Shown here: positions 1 to 7,247 of the stretch, one piece after another
How positions within the stretch are numbered: position 1 is the stretch's first letter
Layout of the letters: every line of letters starts with the position of its first letter
Assembly (NCBI GenBank): GCA_003509895.1
Contig: DOMJ01000055.1
Location: 3,187-18,241, forward strand
Source: Candidatus Uhrbacteria bacterium
Lineage (GTDB): Bacteria > Patescibacteriota > Patescibacteriia > UBA9934 > UBA11717
Length of the DNA: 15,055 nt
Direction of reading: 5' to 3'
The notes under the pieces: generated by a model
Told to the model about the DNA's origin: nothing
The model's input: the letters and a program-made list of their open reading frames with translations, nothing else
Database searches by the model: none
Translations under genes and position numbers: made by a program

Positions 1-177
1 TACTTCCGAGTCCCTTTTTTAAATATAACCCGAGCGACCTTTGCCGAAACAAAAAGGAAAGAAAGAAAAATAAAAAATAAAGTGATTATTTTTACTCTTC
101 AAACAGGTGTGTTTTACCGTATTCGTCAGACTCTTACGTTAAAACGCACATGTTCTCGGGTTACGACAGGCTGGATG

Positions 178-186
178 TGCTATAAT
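178..186 (+). promoter_or_regulatory. Extended -10 promoter of the permease operon
   Basis: The sequence TGC-TATAAT is a perfect extended -10 element (TGn at 178-180, TATAAT at 181-186). No good -35 is seen at the usual distance, which is common for extended -10 promoters. The predicted start of transcription is near A193. That gives a leader of about 20 nt to the ATG at 213, containing AGGAG at 197-201. This is the only operon head in the window with a convincing Shine-Dalgarno sequence. Confidence 0.55.
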
Positions 187-212
187 CCAACCATTCAGGA
201 GTGAAAACAAAC

Positions 213-1370
213 ATGTTCCATTTATCTGCCGCTAGGAGGGCACAATTGAGTGCCGGTGAATCGCTTGTAGGCGCCATGATCGGTGTTGGCGTTTTTGGTC
301 TACCGTTTGCCTTTGTAAGATCAGGTTTTTTTGTTGGAATGACTTATCTCGTTGTGTTGGGCTTTGTGACCATGACGCTTCAAATGATGATGGCAGAGGT
401 GGCACTTCAGACAAAGGGTCGCCATCGGATTGCCGGTTATGTGCAGCATTACTTTGGAAGGCGTTGGGGGTTTCTCTCGGCTTTTGTAACCATAGCTATG
501 GCATGGGGTGCCATTGTGGCCTATGTGCTTGTTGGTTCGCAGTTCCTGCATGCGCTTTTATTCCCAATTATCGGAGGAGATGTTGCGTTGTATCAAGCGG
601 GGTTTTTAGTTGCCGGTTTTTTGGTAGCCTTGCGTGGACTTAAACTCGTTGCAAAAGCCGAGATGTACTTGGTAGGAGCACTACTGGTTGCCTTAGTTGT
701 GATTATTGTTCGTGGCCTGTTTGAAATAGACACATCAAAGCTCGTGACGCAAGACGGATTTGATCTATTCCTACCGTACGGTGTTGTTCTGTTCTCGTTG
801 GGTGGAATGACCGTTATCCCGGAAATTAAAGACATGCTTGGTCGCTATCAATCGTCCATGCGCGTGGTGATTCCGTGGAGCGTAATCCTTGTGGTTATCT
901 TGTACGGCTTGTTTGTAACAGCGGTTGTAGGCGTAACAGGTGGGGCAACAACTGAGGCTGCCATTGCGGGTCTTGGATCAGTTTTAGGCACATGGGTGCT
1001 TGTGGTCGGGTCCCTTTTTGGATTTTTTGCGGTGATCACGAGTTTCCTGATTCAGGCAATCTCCGTACAAGATTTGCTTGAGTATGATTATAACTTTACA
1101 CGCCTCTTTGCCTGGTTTGCCACATTGAGTATTCCAACAATCGCCATGATCGCCGGCGCTCGTGATTTTATTGAGGTAATGAGCTTTACCGGTGGCGTAT
1201 TTGGGGGGCTTATTGGTATTATTGCCGTTGCTCTCTATATACGAGTCCGTAATCGTTTCTGCCTAAAATCAAATAGCTGTTTTTCCATTCCAAATTGGTT
1301 TTGTTGGTTGATCCTTGTCCTGTTTTTACTGGGAGCCATAATAGAAATCTACTTTTCTTTTGCACGTTAG
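213..1370 (+). CDS. Amino-acid permease, aromatic/hydroxy amino-acid transporter type
   Basis: A polytopic inner-membrane protein of 385 residues with about 11 hydrophobic helices. The first helix carries GxGxxxLP-like residues (GAMIGVGVFGLPFAF), typical of the Trp/Tyr/Ser permease (HAAAP) and AAAP branches of the APC superfamily. It probably imports an amino acid by ion symport; the substrate cannot be read from the sequence. The start is placed at ATG 213 because AGGAG lies at 197-201; the upstream in-frame GTG at 201 overlaps that ribosome-binding site. It is the first gene of a two-gene operon, with ATG 1372 following one base after its TAG. Amino-acid uptake fits an organism with reduced biosynthesis, but that is inference. 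The family is fairly sure, the substrate is not. Confidence 0.8.
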   Translation: MFHLSAARRAQLSAGESLVGAMIGVGVFGLPFAFVRSGFFVGMTYLVVLGFVTMTLQMMMAEVALQTKGRHRIAGYVQHYFGRRWGFLSAFVTIAMAWGAIVAYVLVGSQFLHALLFPIIGGDVALYQAGFLVAGFLVALRGLKLVAKAEMYLVGALLVALVVIIVRGLFEIDTSKLVTQDGFDLFLPYGVVLFSLGGMTVIPEIKDMLGRYQSSMRVVIPWSVILVVILYGLFVTAVVGVTGGATTEAAIAGLGSVLGTWVLVVGSLFGFFAVITSFLIQAISVQDLLEYDYNFTRLFAWFATLSIPTIAMIAGARDFIEVMSFTGGVFGGLIGIIAVALYIRVRNRFCLKSNSCFSIPNWFCWLILVLFLLGAIIEIYFSFAR

Positions 1371-1371
1371 T

Positions 1372-1797
1372 ATGAGGCCATTAAGATTTATTTTCTTCTT
1401 TATCGCGTACTATCTTCTGGGTCTTTCCATGGTGTACTTTTTTGTGTTTTCTGCGCACTACCTGCAACAGGGAAACGTGATCTTTGGTGGACTCGTTTCC
1501 TCTATTCTCCTTACACTTCTGTTTAGTTGGCTCTATTTTCGTGGTGTACCGGCGCTTTCTTGGTGTCAGCGAAGTGAGGTGATTGGGGTTTGGTTTGGGC
1601 TCGTGTTTTTGTTGGATATTGCGACGCTGATCTTTGTATCGGGCGGCTCTTTTTCTCAGCTTTCGTTATTCTCGCTCTGGTCATACGCATTACAGATTCT
1701 CACGTTGTTTGTTGCGGCGTACCTCACATCCGGTGGAGATCATCCGCGTTTATCAAGCCCGAACCTTGCGTTGAATCAAAATAAAGACGCCTCTTAA
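1372..1797 (+). CDS. Hypothetical four-helix membrane protein
   Basis: A 141-residue protein that I do not recognise. It has four predicted transmembrane helices: two near the N terminus (from the FIFFFIAYYL segment and a second long one before WLYFRG), then two in the C-terminal half. A polar tail of about 20 residues follows. The start is ATG 1372, one base after the TAG of the permease (TAGTATG); a TTG at 1360 would extend it into the permease gene and is less likely. No Shine-Dalgarno sequence is seen, so translation probably depends on coupling to the permease. Its TAA (1795-1797) lies in the loop of the terminator shared with folD and overlaps folD's stop by three bases. It may be a permease accessory protein, but only position suggests this. 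Confidence 0.65.
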   Translation: MRPLRFIFFFIAYYLLGLSMVYFFVFSAHYLQQGNVIFGGLVSSILLTLLFSWLYFRGVPALSWCQRSEVIGVWFGLVFLLDIATLIFVSGGSFSQLSLFSLWSYALQILTLFVAAYLTSGGDHPRLSSPNLALNQNKDAS

Positions 1798-1810
1798 GAG
1801 ACGTCTTTTT
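1783..1810. terminator. Bidirectional terminator shared by convergent genes
   Basis: Stem AAAGACG (1783-1789) pairs with CGTCTTT (1802-1808). After one C-A mismatch, CTC (1791-1793) pairs with GAG (1798-1800), closing a TTAA loop. A T-run at 1806-1810 serves the + strand, and the A-rich stretch at 1778-1785 gives a U-run on the minus strand. Both convergent genes stop inside the loop: TAA 1795-1797 on + and the complement of TTA 1794-1796 on -. Confidence 0.8.
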
Positions 1811-2609
1811 GTAATGTGTGGCAGGTGAGCACATTTTTTAATAGCAGTGCCACCGTTACGGGACCCACACCCCCCGGAACACGTGTGCGCCAGGAGGCTA
1901 CCGTGTCGCAGTCGGGATGGACGTCGCCCAGAATTTCCTCTCCCTGTTTTGTAATACCGATATCAATCAGGATCGCCTCTTCTTTGATCATGTTTGGCGT
2001 GAGCCAGTGAGGTCGTCCAATAGCAATAATCACAATGTCGCTTTGTTTGAGTTCGGCCAAAACATCGGAATCGTCCGGGACAGCTGCGGCACTGATTACG
2101 CCATGTTCTGCCAAGACGTGGGCGATCGGCGTGGCAAAAACATCCGGCGTATTAGCTATAATCAACGCTCGTTTTCCCTCTAAAGGTTCACGTGTAGAGA
2201 GCAGCAGCACTTCCACAACCTGTGCCATGACCGGCGTGAGAGGACTCTGTTCTTGAAAGCCATCCGCGTCTTTTTTTGGATCAATTGTTGCAATAACGAG
2301 GCGTGTGTCAATCTGTATCGGCAAGGGTAATTGTACGAGAATCCCGTTTATGTGCGGATCATTGTTGAGTGTTTGAATCAGCGACACAAGCTGCTCCGTT
2401 GTCGTGTTTTCTGCAAATTCGTGTACGTCAAAACGCATACCTATTTTATCGGCCGCATGCTGTTTCAGTTTTACATACGTTTGAGACGCGGGGTCGCTCC
2501 CAACAAGAATGGCCGCCATACCAACATCAATTCCCTCGGATAAAATCTTTTTACCGAGTTCGTGACGAATTTCTTTTGCGATTTTACGTCCGTTGATTAT
2601 CTGTCCCAT
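1794..2609 (-). CDS. folD: FolD, divergent methylene-THF dehydrogenase/cyclohydrolase
   Basis: FolD interconverts 5,10-methylene-THF and 10-formyl-THF in the cytoplasm, using NADP in the dehydrogenase step. This 271-residue copy keeps the catalytic set known from E. coli: Tyr45 and Lys49 (in YVKLK), Gln93 (in VQLPLP) and Asp116 (in DADGF). The C-terminal PGGVGPVT is at 245-252. Two parts are unusual. The segment between DGF and the PxTP motif is about 12 residues shorter than normal, and PCTP reads PLTP (123-126). The NADP-binding GxSxxVGxP motif is replaced by ANTPDVFATP (152-161). The cyclohydrolase role looks intact; cofactor use is uncertain. ATG 2609 overlaps the 3' end of glyA by 13 bases with no Shine-Dalgarno sequence, so the two should be cotranscribed and coupled. 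Confidence 0.88.
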   Translation of the reverse strand: MGQIINGRKIAKEIRHELGKKILSEGIDVGMAAILVGSDPASQTYVKLKQHAADKIGMRFDVHEFAENTTTEQLVSLIQTLNNDPHINGILVQLPLPIQIDTRLVIATIDPKKDADGFQEQSPLTPVMAQVVEVLLLSTREPLEGKRALIIANTPDVFATPIAHVLAEHGVISAAAVPDDSDVLAELKQSDIVIIAIGRPHWLTPNMIKEEAILIDIGITKQGEEILGDVHPDCDTVASWRTRVPGGVGPVTVALLLKNVLTCHTLQKDVS

Positions 2610-3814
2610 AGAGGAAAGGGTGAGGCAAACTGTAGGACCTCTTGTTTAATTGCGGTAAGTTCGTCCGAATCTTCTCGATGTGTGATGGCACGATCAATAA
2701 AGTCTGCCACACGCTTCATTTCCGGCTCCTTCATTCCGCGCGTGGTGAGTGCGGGAGTGCCGAGGCGAATACCGGATGGGTCCATTGGGGAGCGAGGGTC
2801 GTCCGGGATCACGTTTTTGTTGACCGTTATACCGGCGGCGTCTAAAGCGAGTTGTGCCTCTTTACCGGAGAGACCTTTGTTTGTGAGATCAAGGAGCAGT
2901 AAGTGATTTTCTGTGTGACCAAAACAGATGGTGTATCCACGTTGCGCTAATCCTGCTTCCAGTGTTTTGGCATTTTTGAGGATTTGTTCCGCGTATGTTG
3001 TAAAGCTTGTATGAAGGGCTTCTTCCAGTGCAACAGCTATACCAGCGATGTTGTTCATGTGTGGACCACCCTGCAATCCGGGAAAGACGGCTTTGTCTAT
3101 GGTTGCCGCATGCTTTTCTTTGCAGAGAATCATCGCGCCACGTGGACCACGAAGTGTTTTATGCGTGGTTGTCATAACAACATCAAACAAGGGAATGGGA
3201 TTATTGAGCAGACCTGTTGTCACCATTGCGGCATAGTGGGAGATGTCTGCCATGGTGAGGGCACCAATACGATCCGCAATCTGTTGAATGCGTGCGTAAT
3301 CAATGTCGCGCGAGTAGGAGCTGTACCCTACAAGAATCAATTTTGGATGGTGCTCGGTTGCGAGTTGTTCCAGCTCGTTATAGTCTATTTCTCCCGTTTG
3401 CGTTGTTTTGTAACGAATAAAGTTCCACATTTTTGCGGAAAACGTTACCGGGTGGCCGTGTGTCAAATGCCCGCCGTGGCTTAGGTCCATACCAAGAACG
3501 GTGTCGCCGGGCTCCAAAAGTGCAGAATAAATAGCGAGGTTGGCAGGGGCTCCCGAGAGGGGTTGAACGTTTACGTGTTCGGCTCCAAACAAGGCTTTTG
3601 CACGATCAATGGCAAGCTGCTCAATTTGATCAACAACAGAACAACCACCGTAATAACGGCGGCCGGGGTAGCCTTCTGCGTATTTGTTGGTTGCCACCGA
3701 ACCCAGTGCCTGAAGTACGTCGTCTGAGACAAAGTTTTCCGATGGAATAAGCTCCAAACCATTGCGTTGTCGGAGCTCTTCTTCTTTAAGGAGTTGTTGG
3801 ATGGGATTGGTCAT
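2597..3814 (-). CDS. glyA: Serine hydroxymethyltransferase
   Basis: A cytoplasmic PLP enzyme (405 residues) that converts serine and tetrahydrofolate to glycine and 5,10-methylene-THF, the substrate of the adjacent FolD. Visible motifs are LIPSENFVS (22-30), the substrate-contacting YAEGYPGRRYYGG (45-57), MADISH (188-193) with the cofactor-binding Asp190 and His193, and TTTHKTLRGPRG (215-226) with Lys219 as the PLP Schiff-base lysine. The length matches the family (about 410-420). The start is ATG 3814, which gives the usual N terminus (MTNPIQQLL). A longer frame from TTG 3850 is unlikely because that TTG is the first base triplet of the -35 box. The promoter lies directly upstream and predicts a leaderless mRNA. 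Confidence 0.95.
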   Translation of the reverse strand: MTNPIQQLLKEEELRQRNGLELIPSENFVSDDVLQALGSVATNKYAEGYPGRRYYGGCSVVDQIEQLAIDRAKALFGAEHVNVQPLSGAPANLAIYSALLEPGDTVLGMDLSHGGHLTHGHPVTFSAKMWNFIRYKTTQTGEIDYNELEQLATEHHPKLILVGYSSYSRDIDYARIQQIADRIGALTMADISHYAAMVTTGLLNNPIPLFDVVMTTTHKTLRGPRGAMILCKEKHAATIDKAVFPGLQGGPHMNNIAGIAVALEEALHTSFTTYAEQILKNAKTLEAGLAQRGYTICFGHTENHLLLLDLTNKGLSGKEAQLALDAAGITVNKNVIPDDPRSPMDPSGIRLGTPALTTRGMKEPEMKRVADFIDRAITHREDSDELTAIKQEVLQFASPFPLWDR

Positions 3815-3821
3815 GGGACGA

Positions 3822-3850
3822 AGCATATCCTGTACAAGTGCTTTTTTCAA
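3822..3850 (-). promoter_or_regulatory. glyA-folD promoter
   Basis: On the minus strand, TTGAAA (3850-3845) and TATGCT (3827-3822) are separated by exactly 17 bases. The predicted first transcribed base is at about 3815, next to the ATG at 3814. The mRNA would be leaderless or have one extra base. Confidence 0.65.
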
Positions 3851-3889
3851 GAAAACAAGTGTGCTGTTTTTTGTCGGTCTTGTTAACCC

Positions 3890-3920
3890 TTGGACGAGTT
3901 GGCCTTAAATGGGCTAGAAT
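3890..3920 (+). promoter_or_regulatory. murC promoter
   Basis: TAGAAT at 3915-3920 is a good -10 and TTGGAC at 3890-3895 a fair -35, but the 19-base spacing is longer than ideal. The standard distance puts +1 exactly on the A of the murC ATG (3927), so a leaderless mRNA is predicted. It is divergent from the glyA promoter. The region between the two -35 boxes holds the inverted repeat AACAAG (3854-3859) / CTTGTT (3879-3884). Confidence 0.5.
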
Positions 3921-3926
3921 AGAGGT

Positions 3927-5318
3927 ATGAAAACGTATAAACGAGTGCATTTTGTTGGTATTGGAGGGATTGGCATGAGTGCAATGGCCAAACTACTTAA
4001 GCTACGCGGCACCTACGTCTCCGGTTCGGACGTGCAGGATTCGCAGATAATTAAGGAATTGCGGCATATGAGTATTCAGATTGGTATTGGAAGCCGACCG
4101 GAACTCATTGGAAAAGACGTTGAACTCATTGTGTATTCAAGCGCCGTCCCGTTGGATGATGAAGAACGCATCCGTGGTAGACACCTTGACATCCCGGAAA
4201 TTACTTATAACGAGTTCCTTGGAGAGGTGAGTCGGGGCTCTACCTTACTCGCCGTTACGGGTACCCACGGTAAATCAACAACCACCGCTTTGCTGGGGCA
4301 TATCCTCGCAGTGGCCGGGTTAGACCCGACGGTTGTTGTGGGATCAAAAGTAACCTCATTCCCACAGGGCAACCTTCGCGTCGGGGCAAGTGATATTTTT
4401 GTGGCCGAGGCGTGTGAGCATATGGCACACATGTTGCATTTGGATCCGCAGACAATCGTTTTGACCAATATCGAATTTGATCACCCAGATTTTTACGGGT
4501 CGGTGGAGGATGTGCGTGCGGCAATGAAGCAATTTGTAGAAAAGTTACCATTGGGGGGAACACTTGTATGGAACGCCGATGACGTACAGTCACAAAAATT
4601 GATCAAAGAGCTTTCCATTTCTCGGTCAGATCTTGTGCTGTTGCCCTTTGGTCAAGATGCAGAGGCGCATGCGATGGTAGAACAAGCGCCGGGTGTGCAA
4701 CACATTCACCTCTACAAAGATGATGCAAAGGTGTTTGAAGCCGATCTGCGTTTGCCTGGTGTCTATAACGCAACAAATGCCATGATGGCGGCCCTTGCGG
4801 CTTCAACGCTGCACGTGCGAGGCGATAAAATGAAACAGGCGTTGGAATCGTTCCCTGGGCTTTGGCGCAGATTTGAACATCTCGGACTGTGGAAGGGAGC
4901 CGACGTGTATTCCGACTATGGTCATCATCCAACGGCGGTAACCAGCTTATTGGAGGGCGTAAAAACGTTCTTGCCTGGTAAGCGGATTGTGCTTTGTTTC
5001 CAACCCCATCAACACGCCCGAACGCGTGGATTGTTTGCTGAGTTTGTGGGAAGCATGGAAGGCGCGGACGTGGTGATCTTGCAAGAGATTTATGATGTCG
5101 CCGGTCGTAATGAGCAGGATCATGCCACGTCGAGTGTTGAGTTGGTGGAAGCGATCGACGCCGCCGATGCAAAACGGGGCGTGGAGCGGCAGGTGGTTTA
5201 TGCAAAGGATGCCGAGGCGGTAACGTTTCAATTAGAAAAGATTGTTCGTCCCGGAGACGTTTTGTTGATGGTCGGCGCTGGCGCCATTGATGATATTGCT
5301 CGATCTCTCATCCAATAA
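3927..5318 (+). CDS. murC: UDP-N-acetylmuramate--L-alanine ligase
   Basis: A cytoplasmic ATP-dependent ligase (463 residues) that adds L-alanine to UDP-MurNAc, the first peptide step in peptidoglycan synthesis. The N-terminal Rossmann domain opens with VGIGGIGMSAMA (10-21). The Mur ligase P-loop is TGTHGKSTTT (111-120), with Lys116. NIEFDHPDFY (181-190) matches the family motif with the metal and ATP ligands, followed by the central-domain NATNAM motif, the RRFEHLG segment and SDYGHHPTAV and FQPHQHARTR in the C-terminal domain. The usual EADESD motif reads EACEHM (161-166), a variant I associate with Patescibacteria from memory. The start is ATG 3927, with a promoter placing +1 on it. The next gene starts one base after its TAA. 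Confidence 0.95.
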   Translation: MKTYKRVHFVGIGGIGMSAMAKLLKLRGTYVSGSDVQDSQIIKELRHMSIQIGIGSRPELIGKDVELIVYSSAVPLDDEERIRGRHLDIPEITYNEFLGEVSRGSTLLAVTGTHGKSTTTALLGHILAVAGLDPTVVVGSKVTSFPQGNLRVGASDIFVAEACEHMAHMLHLDPQTIVLTNIEFDHPDFYGSVEDVRAAMKQFVEKLPLGGTLVWNADDVQSQKLIKELSISRSDLVLLPFGQDAEAHAMVEQAPGVQHIHLYKDDAKVFEADLRLPGVYNATNAMMAALAASTLHVRGDKMKQALESFPGLWRRFEHLGLWKGADVYSDYGHHPTAVTSLLEGVKTFLPGKRIVLCFQPHQHARTRGLFAEFVGSMEGADVVILQEIYDVAGRNEQDHATSSVELVEAIDAADAKRGVERQVVYAKDAEAVTFQLEKIVRPGDVLLMVGAGAIDDIARSLIQ

Positions 5319-5319
5319 T

Positions 5320-5838
5320 ATGACCAAACAATCAATCAAAAACCTCAGCGCGAACCGTTGGCTCACGTGGATGCCCGCAATTGGGCTGGTTATTGTTACT
5401 CTTGCCATGCTTGGATTTTTTCTCGCATTATTGTCTTCCGCACAACAGATTGGGATGTACGTGGATGCGAGTTTGAGACCGGAGCCAACACTTTTGTTTG
5501 TGATCTTTTCCTGGTTATTCATTTCACTTGGAGCAACAGGGTTGGTTTTGTGGATTGTTGGAACCTTTGTTGGTTGGCCGCTTACACTGATTTATCGTCG
5601 TGCCACATGGCCTGTTTGGCTCGGATACGGTGTTGTGATACTGGGATTCGTGGGTATGATCGGATTCCAGTTTTGGGCAAGGTCGTTTACCACGGAAGAG
5701 GTTGTGAGTAACCGAGCTCTCACTGCTTTTGTTCGCGATGGGAGACAGTTTGCTGCAATGGTTGTTGTGTTTGGAAGTATTGTTTTCAGTTTTATTTTGA
5801 ACGCGGTACATACGAGTAACAAGGAGAACGCGCGATAG
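5320..5838 (+). CDS. Hypothetical four-helix membrane protein between murC and murB
   Basis: An unrecognised 172-residue protein with four predicted transmembrane helices: residues about 17-42, 57-85 (a long hydrophobic stretch ending at PLTLIYRR), 95-117 and 143-162. The second and third helices are joined by a short Arg-rich turn (YRRATWP), and a polar C-terminal tail ends NKENAR. The start is ATG 5320, one base after the murC TAA (TAATATG). The TTG at 5287 would start inside murC and is disfavoured. No Shine-Dalgarno sequence is visible. Its place between two peptidoglycan precursor genes suggests an envelope role, but no domain supports a specific function. Confidence 0.7.
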   Translation: MTKQSIKNLSANRWLTWMPAIGLVIVTLAMLGFFLALLSSAQQIGMYVDASLRPEPTLLFVIFSWLFISLGATGLVLWIVGTFVGWPLTLIYRRATWPVWLGYGVVILGFVGMIGFQFWARSFTTEEVVSNRALTAFVRDGRQFAAMVVVFGSIVFSFILNAVHTSNKENAR

Positions 5839-5862
5839 ATCTAAACGCAATGAGTTGATCTC

Positions 5863-5871
5863 TGATATGCT
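5863..5871 (+). promoter_or_regulatory. Possible extended -10 promoter of murB
   Basis: TGA-TATGCT (5863-5871) fits TGnTAnnnT. No -35 is evident at the usual distance. Predicted +1 is near 5878, giving a leader of about 18 nt with no well-placed Shine-Dalgarno sequence. murB could also be transcribed from the murC promoter, since no terminator lies in 5839-5895. Confidence 0.35.
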
Positions 5872-5895
5872 AAGAGGGAACAGTCGTGAACGTAT

Positions 5896-6885
5896 ATGAA
5901 CACACAATTTGAACAATCCGTTGGTGCCTTGGTTGGAGATCGACTCAAACGCAATGAATCCTTGGCGCTACATTCCCATTATGGTGTTGGGGGTCCTGCG
6001 ACCTATTTGGTGTTGGCAAAGACGGCCGAGGAAGTGATTGCGTTCGTTAAAGCAGCAACCGAGCATAACGTCCCATGGGTAGTCATTGGAGGTGGCACAA
6101 ATATCCTCGTAAACGATGCGGGTTTTAGCGGTTTGGTGATTAAAATGGCCAATCGATCAATTAAAATTAATCATCAAACGGGCGAGGTGGTAGCAGAGGC
6201 CGGATTGTTGTCGTCGAGTTTGGCACGGCAAACGGGGGAGGCGGGACTTACGGGTTTTGAATGGGGGATTGGACTACCAGGGACGATTGGTGGTGCCGTG
6301 CGCGGAAATGCGGGTTGCTTTGGCGGAGAGACAAAAGATAAGTTGGTCTCGGTCGATGTGTTAGACACACAAACGGGTGAGATTAAAACGGTCGCCAAGG
6401 AAGCGCTAGAAATGGGTTACAGGCACAGCAAAATCAAGGAGGTTCCATGGATTGTTTTGCGCGCGACGTTTTTATTCGAGCCTCGAGATGTGGTGTTAAA
6501 CCGCGAGACCATCAGTGAGGTTCTCAGATGTCGATTAGACGGACAACCAAAGAATGTTAAATGCGCGGGGTGTGCGTTTAAGAATGTGGATTATGTTGAC
6601 GAGGAGGATATTGCAAAGTTGCGAACAGTCGTTAAAGATATTCCGGAAAGCTTTTTACAGGCAAAGCGTATTCCTGCGGGGTGGCTCGTAGATCGGCTTG
6701 GACTTAAAGGAACACATGTGGGAGGGGCTGCTATCAGTGAGATGCATGGAAACTTTATTACAAGTGACGGGACGGCTACGGCGGATCAGATTATGCAACT
6801 CATTGCTCTGGTTAAATCAAAAGTGCGAGACGCGTACGGCATTCAATTACACGAGGAGGTTCAATTCATTGGGTTTGATACATAA
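5896..6885 (+). CDS. murB: UDP-N-acetylenolpyruvoylglucosamine reductase
   Basis: A cytoplasmic FAD enzyme (329 residues) that uses NADPH to reduce UDP-GlcNAc-enolpyruvate to UDP-MurNAc, the substrate of the nearby MurC. FAD-binding motifs are VIGGGTNILVND (63-74) and GIGLPGTIGGAVRGNAG (124-140). YRHS (175-178) contains the active-site Arg176. The position of the catalytic serine is a cysteine, Cys226 in AGCAFKN; this Ser/Cys exchange is known in other MurB proteins. The C-terminal HEEVQFIG (319-326) supplies the conserved Glu321. Length and motif set are normal. The following gene begins three bases after its stop codon (TAATCTATG). Together with murC this is a partial peptidoglycan cluster. 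Confidence 0.95.
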   Translation: MNTQFEQSVGALVGDRLKRNESLALHSHYGVGGPATYLVLAKTAEEVIAFVKAATEHNVPWVVIGGGTNILVNDAGFSGLVIKMANRSIKINHQTGEVVAEAGLLSSSLARQTGEAGLTGFEWGIGLPGTIGGAVRGNAGCFGGETKDKLVSVDVLDTQTGEIKTVAKEALEMGYRHSKIKEVPWIVLRATFLFEPRDVVLNRETISEVLRCRLDGQPKNVKCAGCAFKNVDYVDEEDIAKLRTVVKDIPESFLQAKRIPAGWLVDRLGLKGTHVGGAAISEMHGNFITSDGTATADQIMQLIALVKSKVRDAYGIQLHEEVQFIGFDT

Positions 6886-6888
6886 TCT

Positions 6889-7230
6889 ATGGGACCACTT
6901 TCGGAGTTAGCACTGTTTATATCGATCAACTGGCGAGCGCATGCAAGGATTAGCGAAGAGCACCAGGGTGAACAGACGCAAAAAGCAATGCGTAAAGAAC
7001 CGATTGATCACATTCTGGAGGAGTTGGGAGCGCTTTCAGAACAAGAAAACAAGACCGGAGACGGTACGTTGAATACAGATAGTGCTCGGGCACATTTGGG
7101 TGCCATGTTACTCAATGTTATGCGCTACTGCGATCTCGCCGGGATAGAAGGGGACTCGTTGGGTGAGTGGATCGCTGACTATTATCGCTCGTTGCCGCCA
7201 CCCTCGGACGAGGGTATACTAGAGATGTAA
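6889..7230 (+). CDS. Hypothetical 113-residue soluble protein
   Basis: I do not recognise this protein. It appears soluble and mostly helical, with acidic stretches and a proline-rich end (PPPSDEG). The segment LGAMLLNVMRYCDLAGIEGDSL loosely resembles the second half of all-alpha NTP pyrophosphohydrolases of the MazG type, and EELGAL earlier may echo the first half. The acidic metal ligands of that family are not clearly present, so this is only a hint. ATG 6889 follows the murB stop by three bases with no Shine-Dalgarno sequence, which suggests coupled translation. The hpf promoter lies within its 3' end and the gap to hpf is 17 bases. Confidence 0.6.
   Translation: MGPLSELALFISINWRAHARISEEHQGEQTQKAMRKEPIDHILEELGALSEQENKTGDGTLNTDSARAHLGAMLLNVMRYCDLAGIEGDSLGEWIADYYRSLPPPSDEGILEM
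7192..7220 (+). promoter_or_regulatory. hpf promoter inside the upstream gene
   Basis: TTGCCG (7192-7197) and TATACT (7215-7220) are spaced by exactly 17 bases, close to the sigma70 consensus. Predicted +1 is near 7227, giving a leader of about 21 nt. The promoter overlaps the last codons of the upstream 113-residue gene, so hpf could be expressed independently of murB. Confidence 0.55.
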
Positions 7231-7247
7231 TTCATAACAAATCTGGT

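Noticed and set aside
73..93. An AT-only stem (AAAAATAA / TTATTTTT) around AGTGA that might be a terminator.
   Set aside because: With no G-C pairs in the stem it would be weak, and A-rich DNA yields such repeats by chance.
1..204. A 67-codon frame open from the left edge to TGA 202-204.
   Set aside because: It is A-rich with long purine runs, matches no family I recognise, contains the permease promoter, and its length is possible by chance. It cannot be supported as the end of an upstream gene.
5843..5957. AAACGCAATGA repeated at 5843-5853 and 5947-5957.
   Set aside because: The second copy is normal coding sequence within murB and there are only two copies; likely coincidence.
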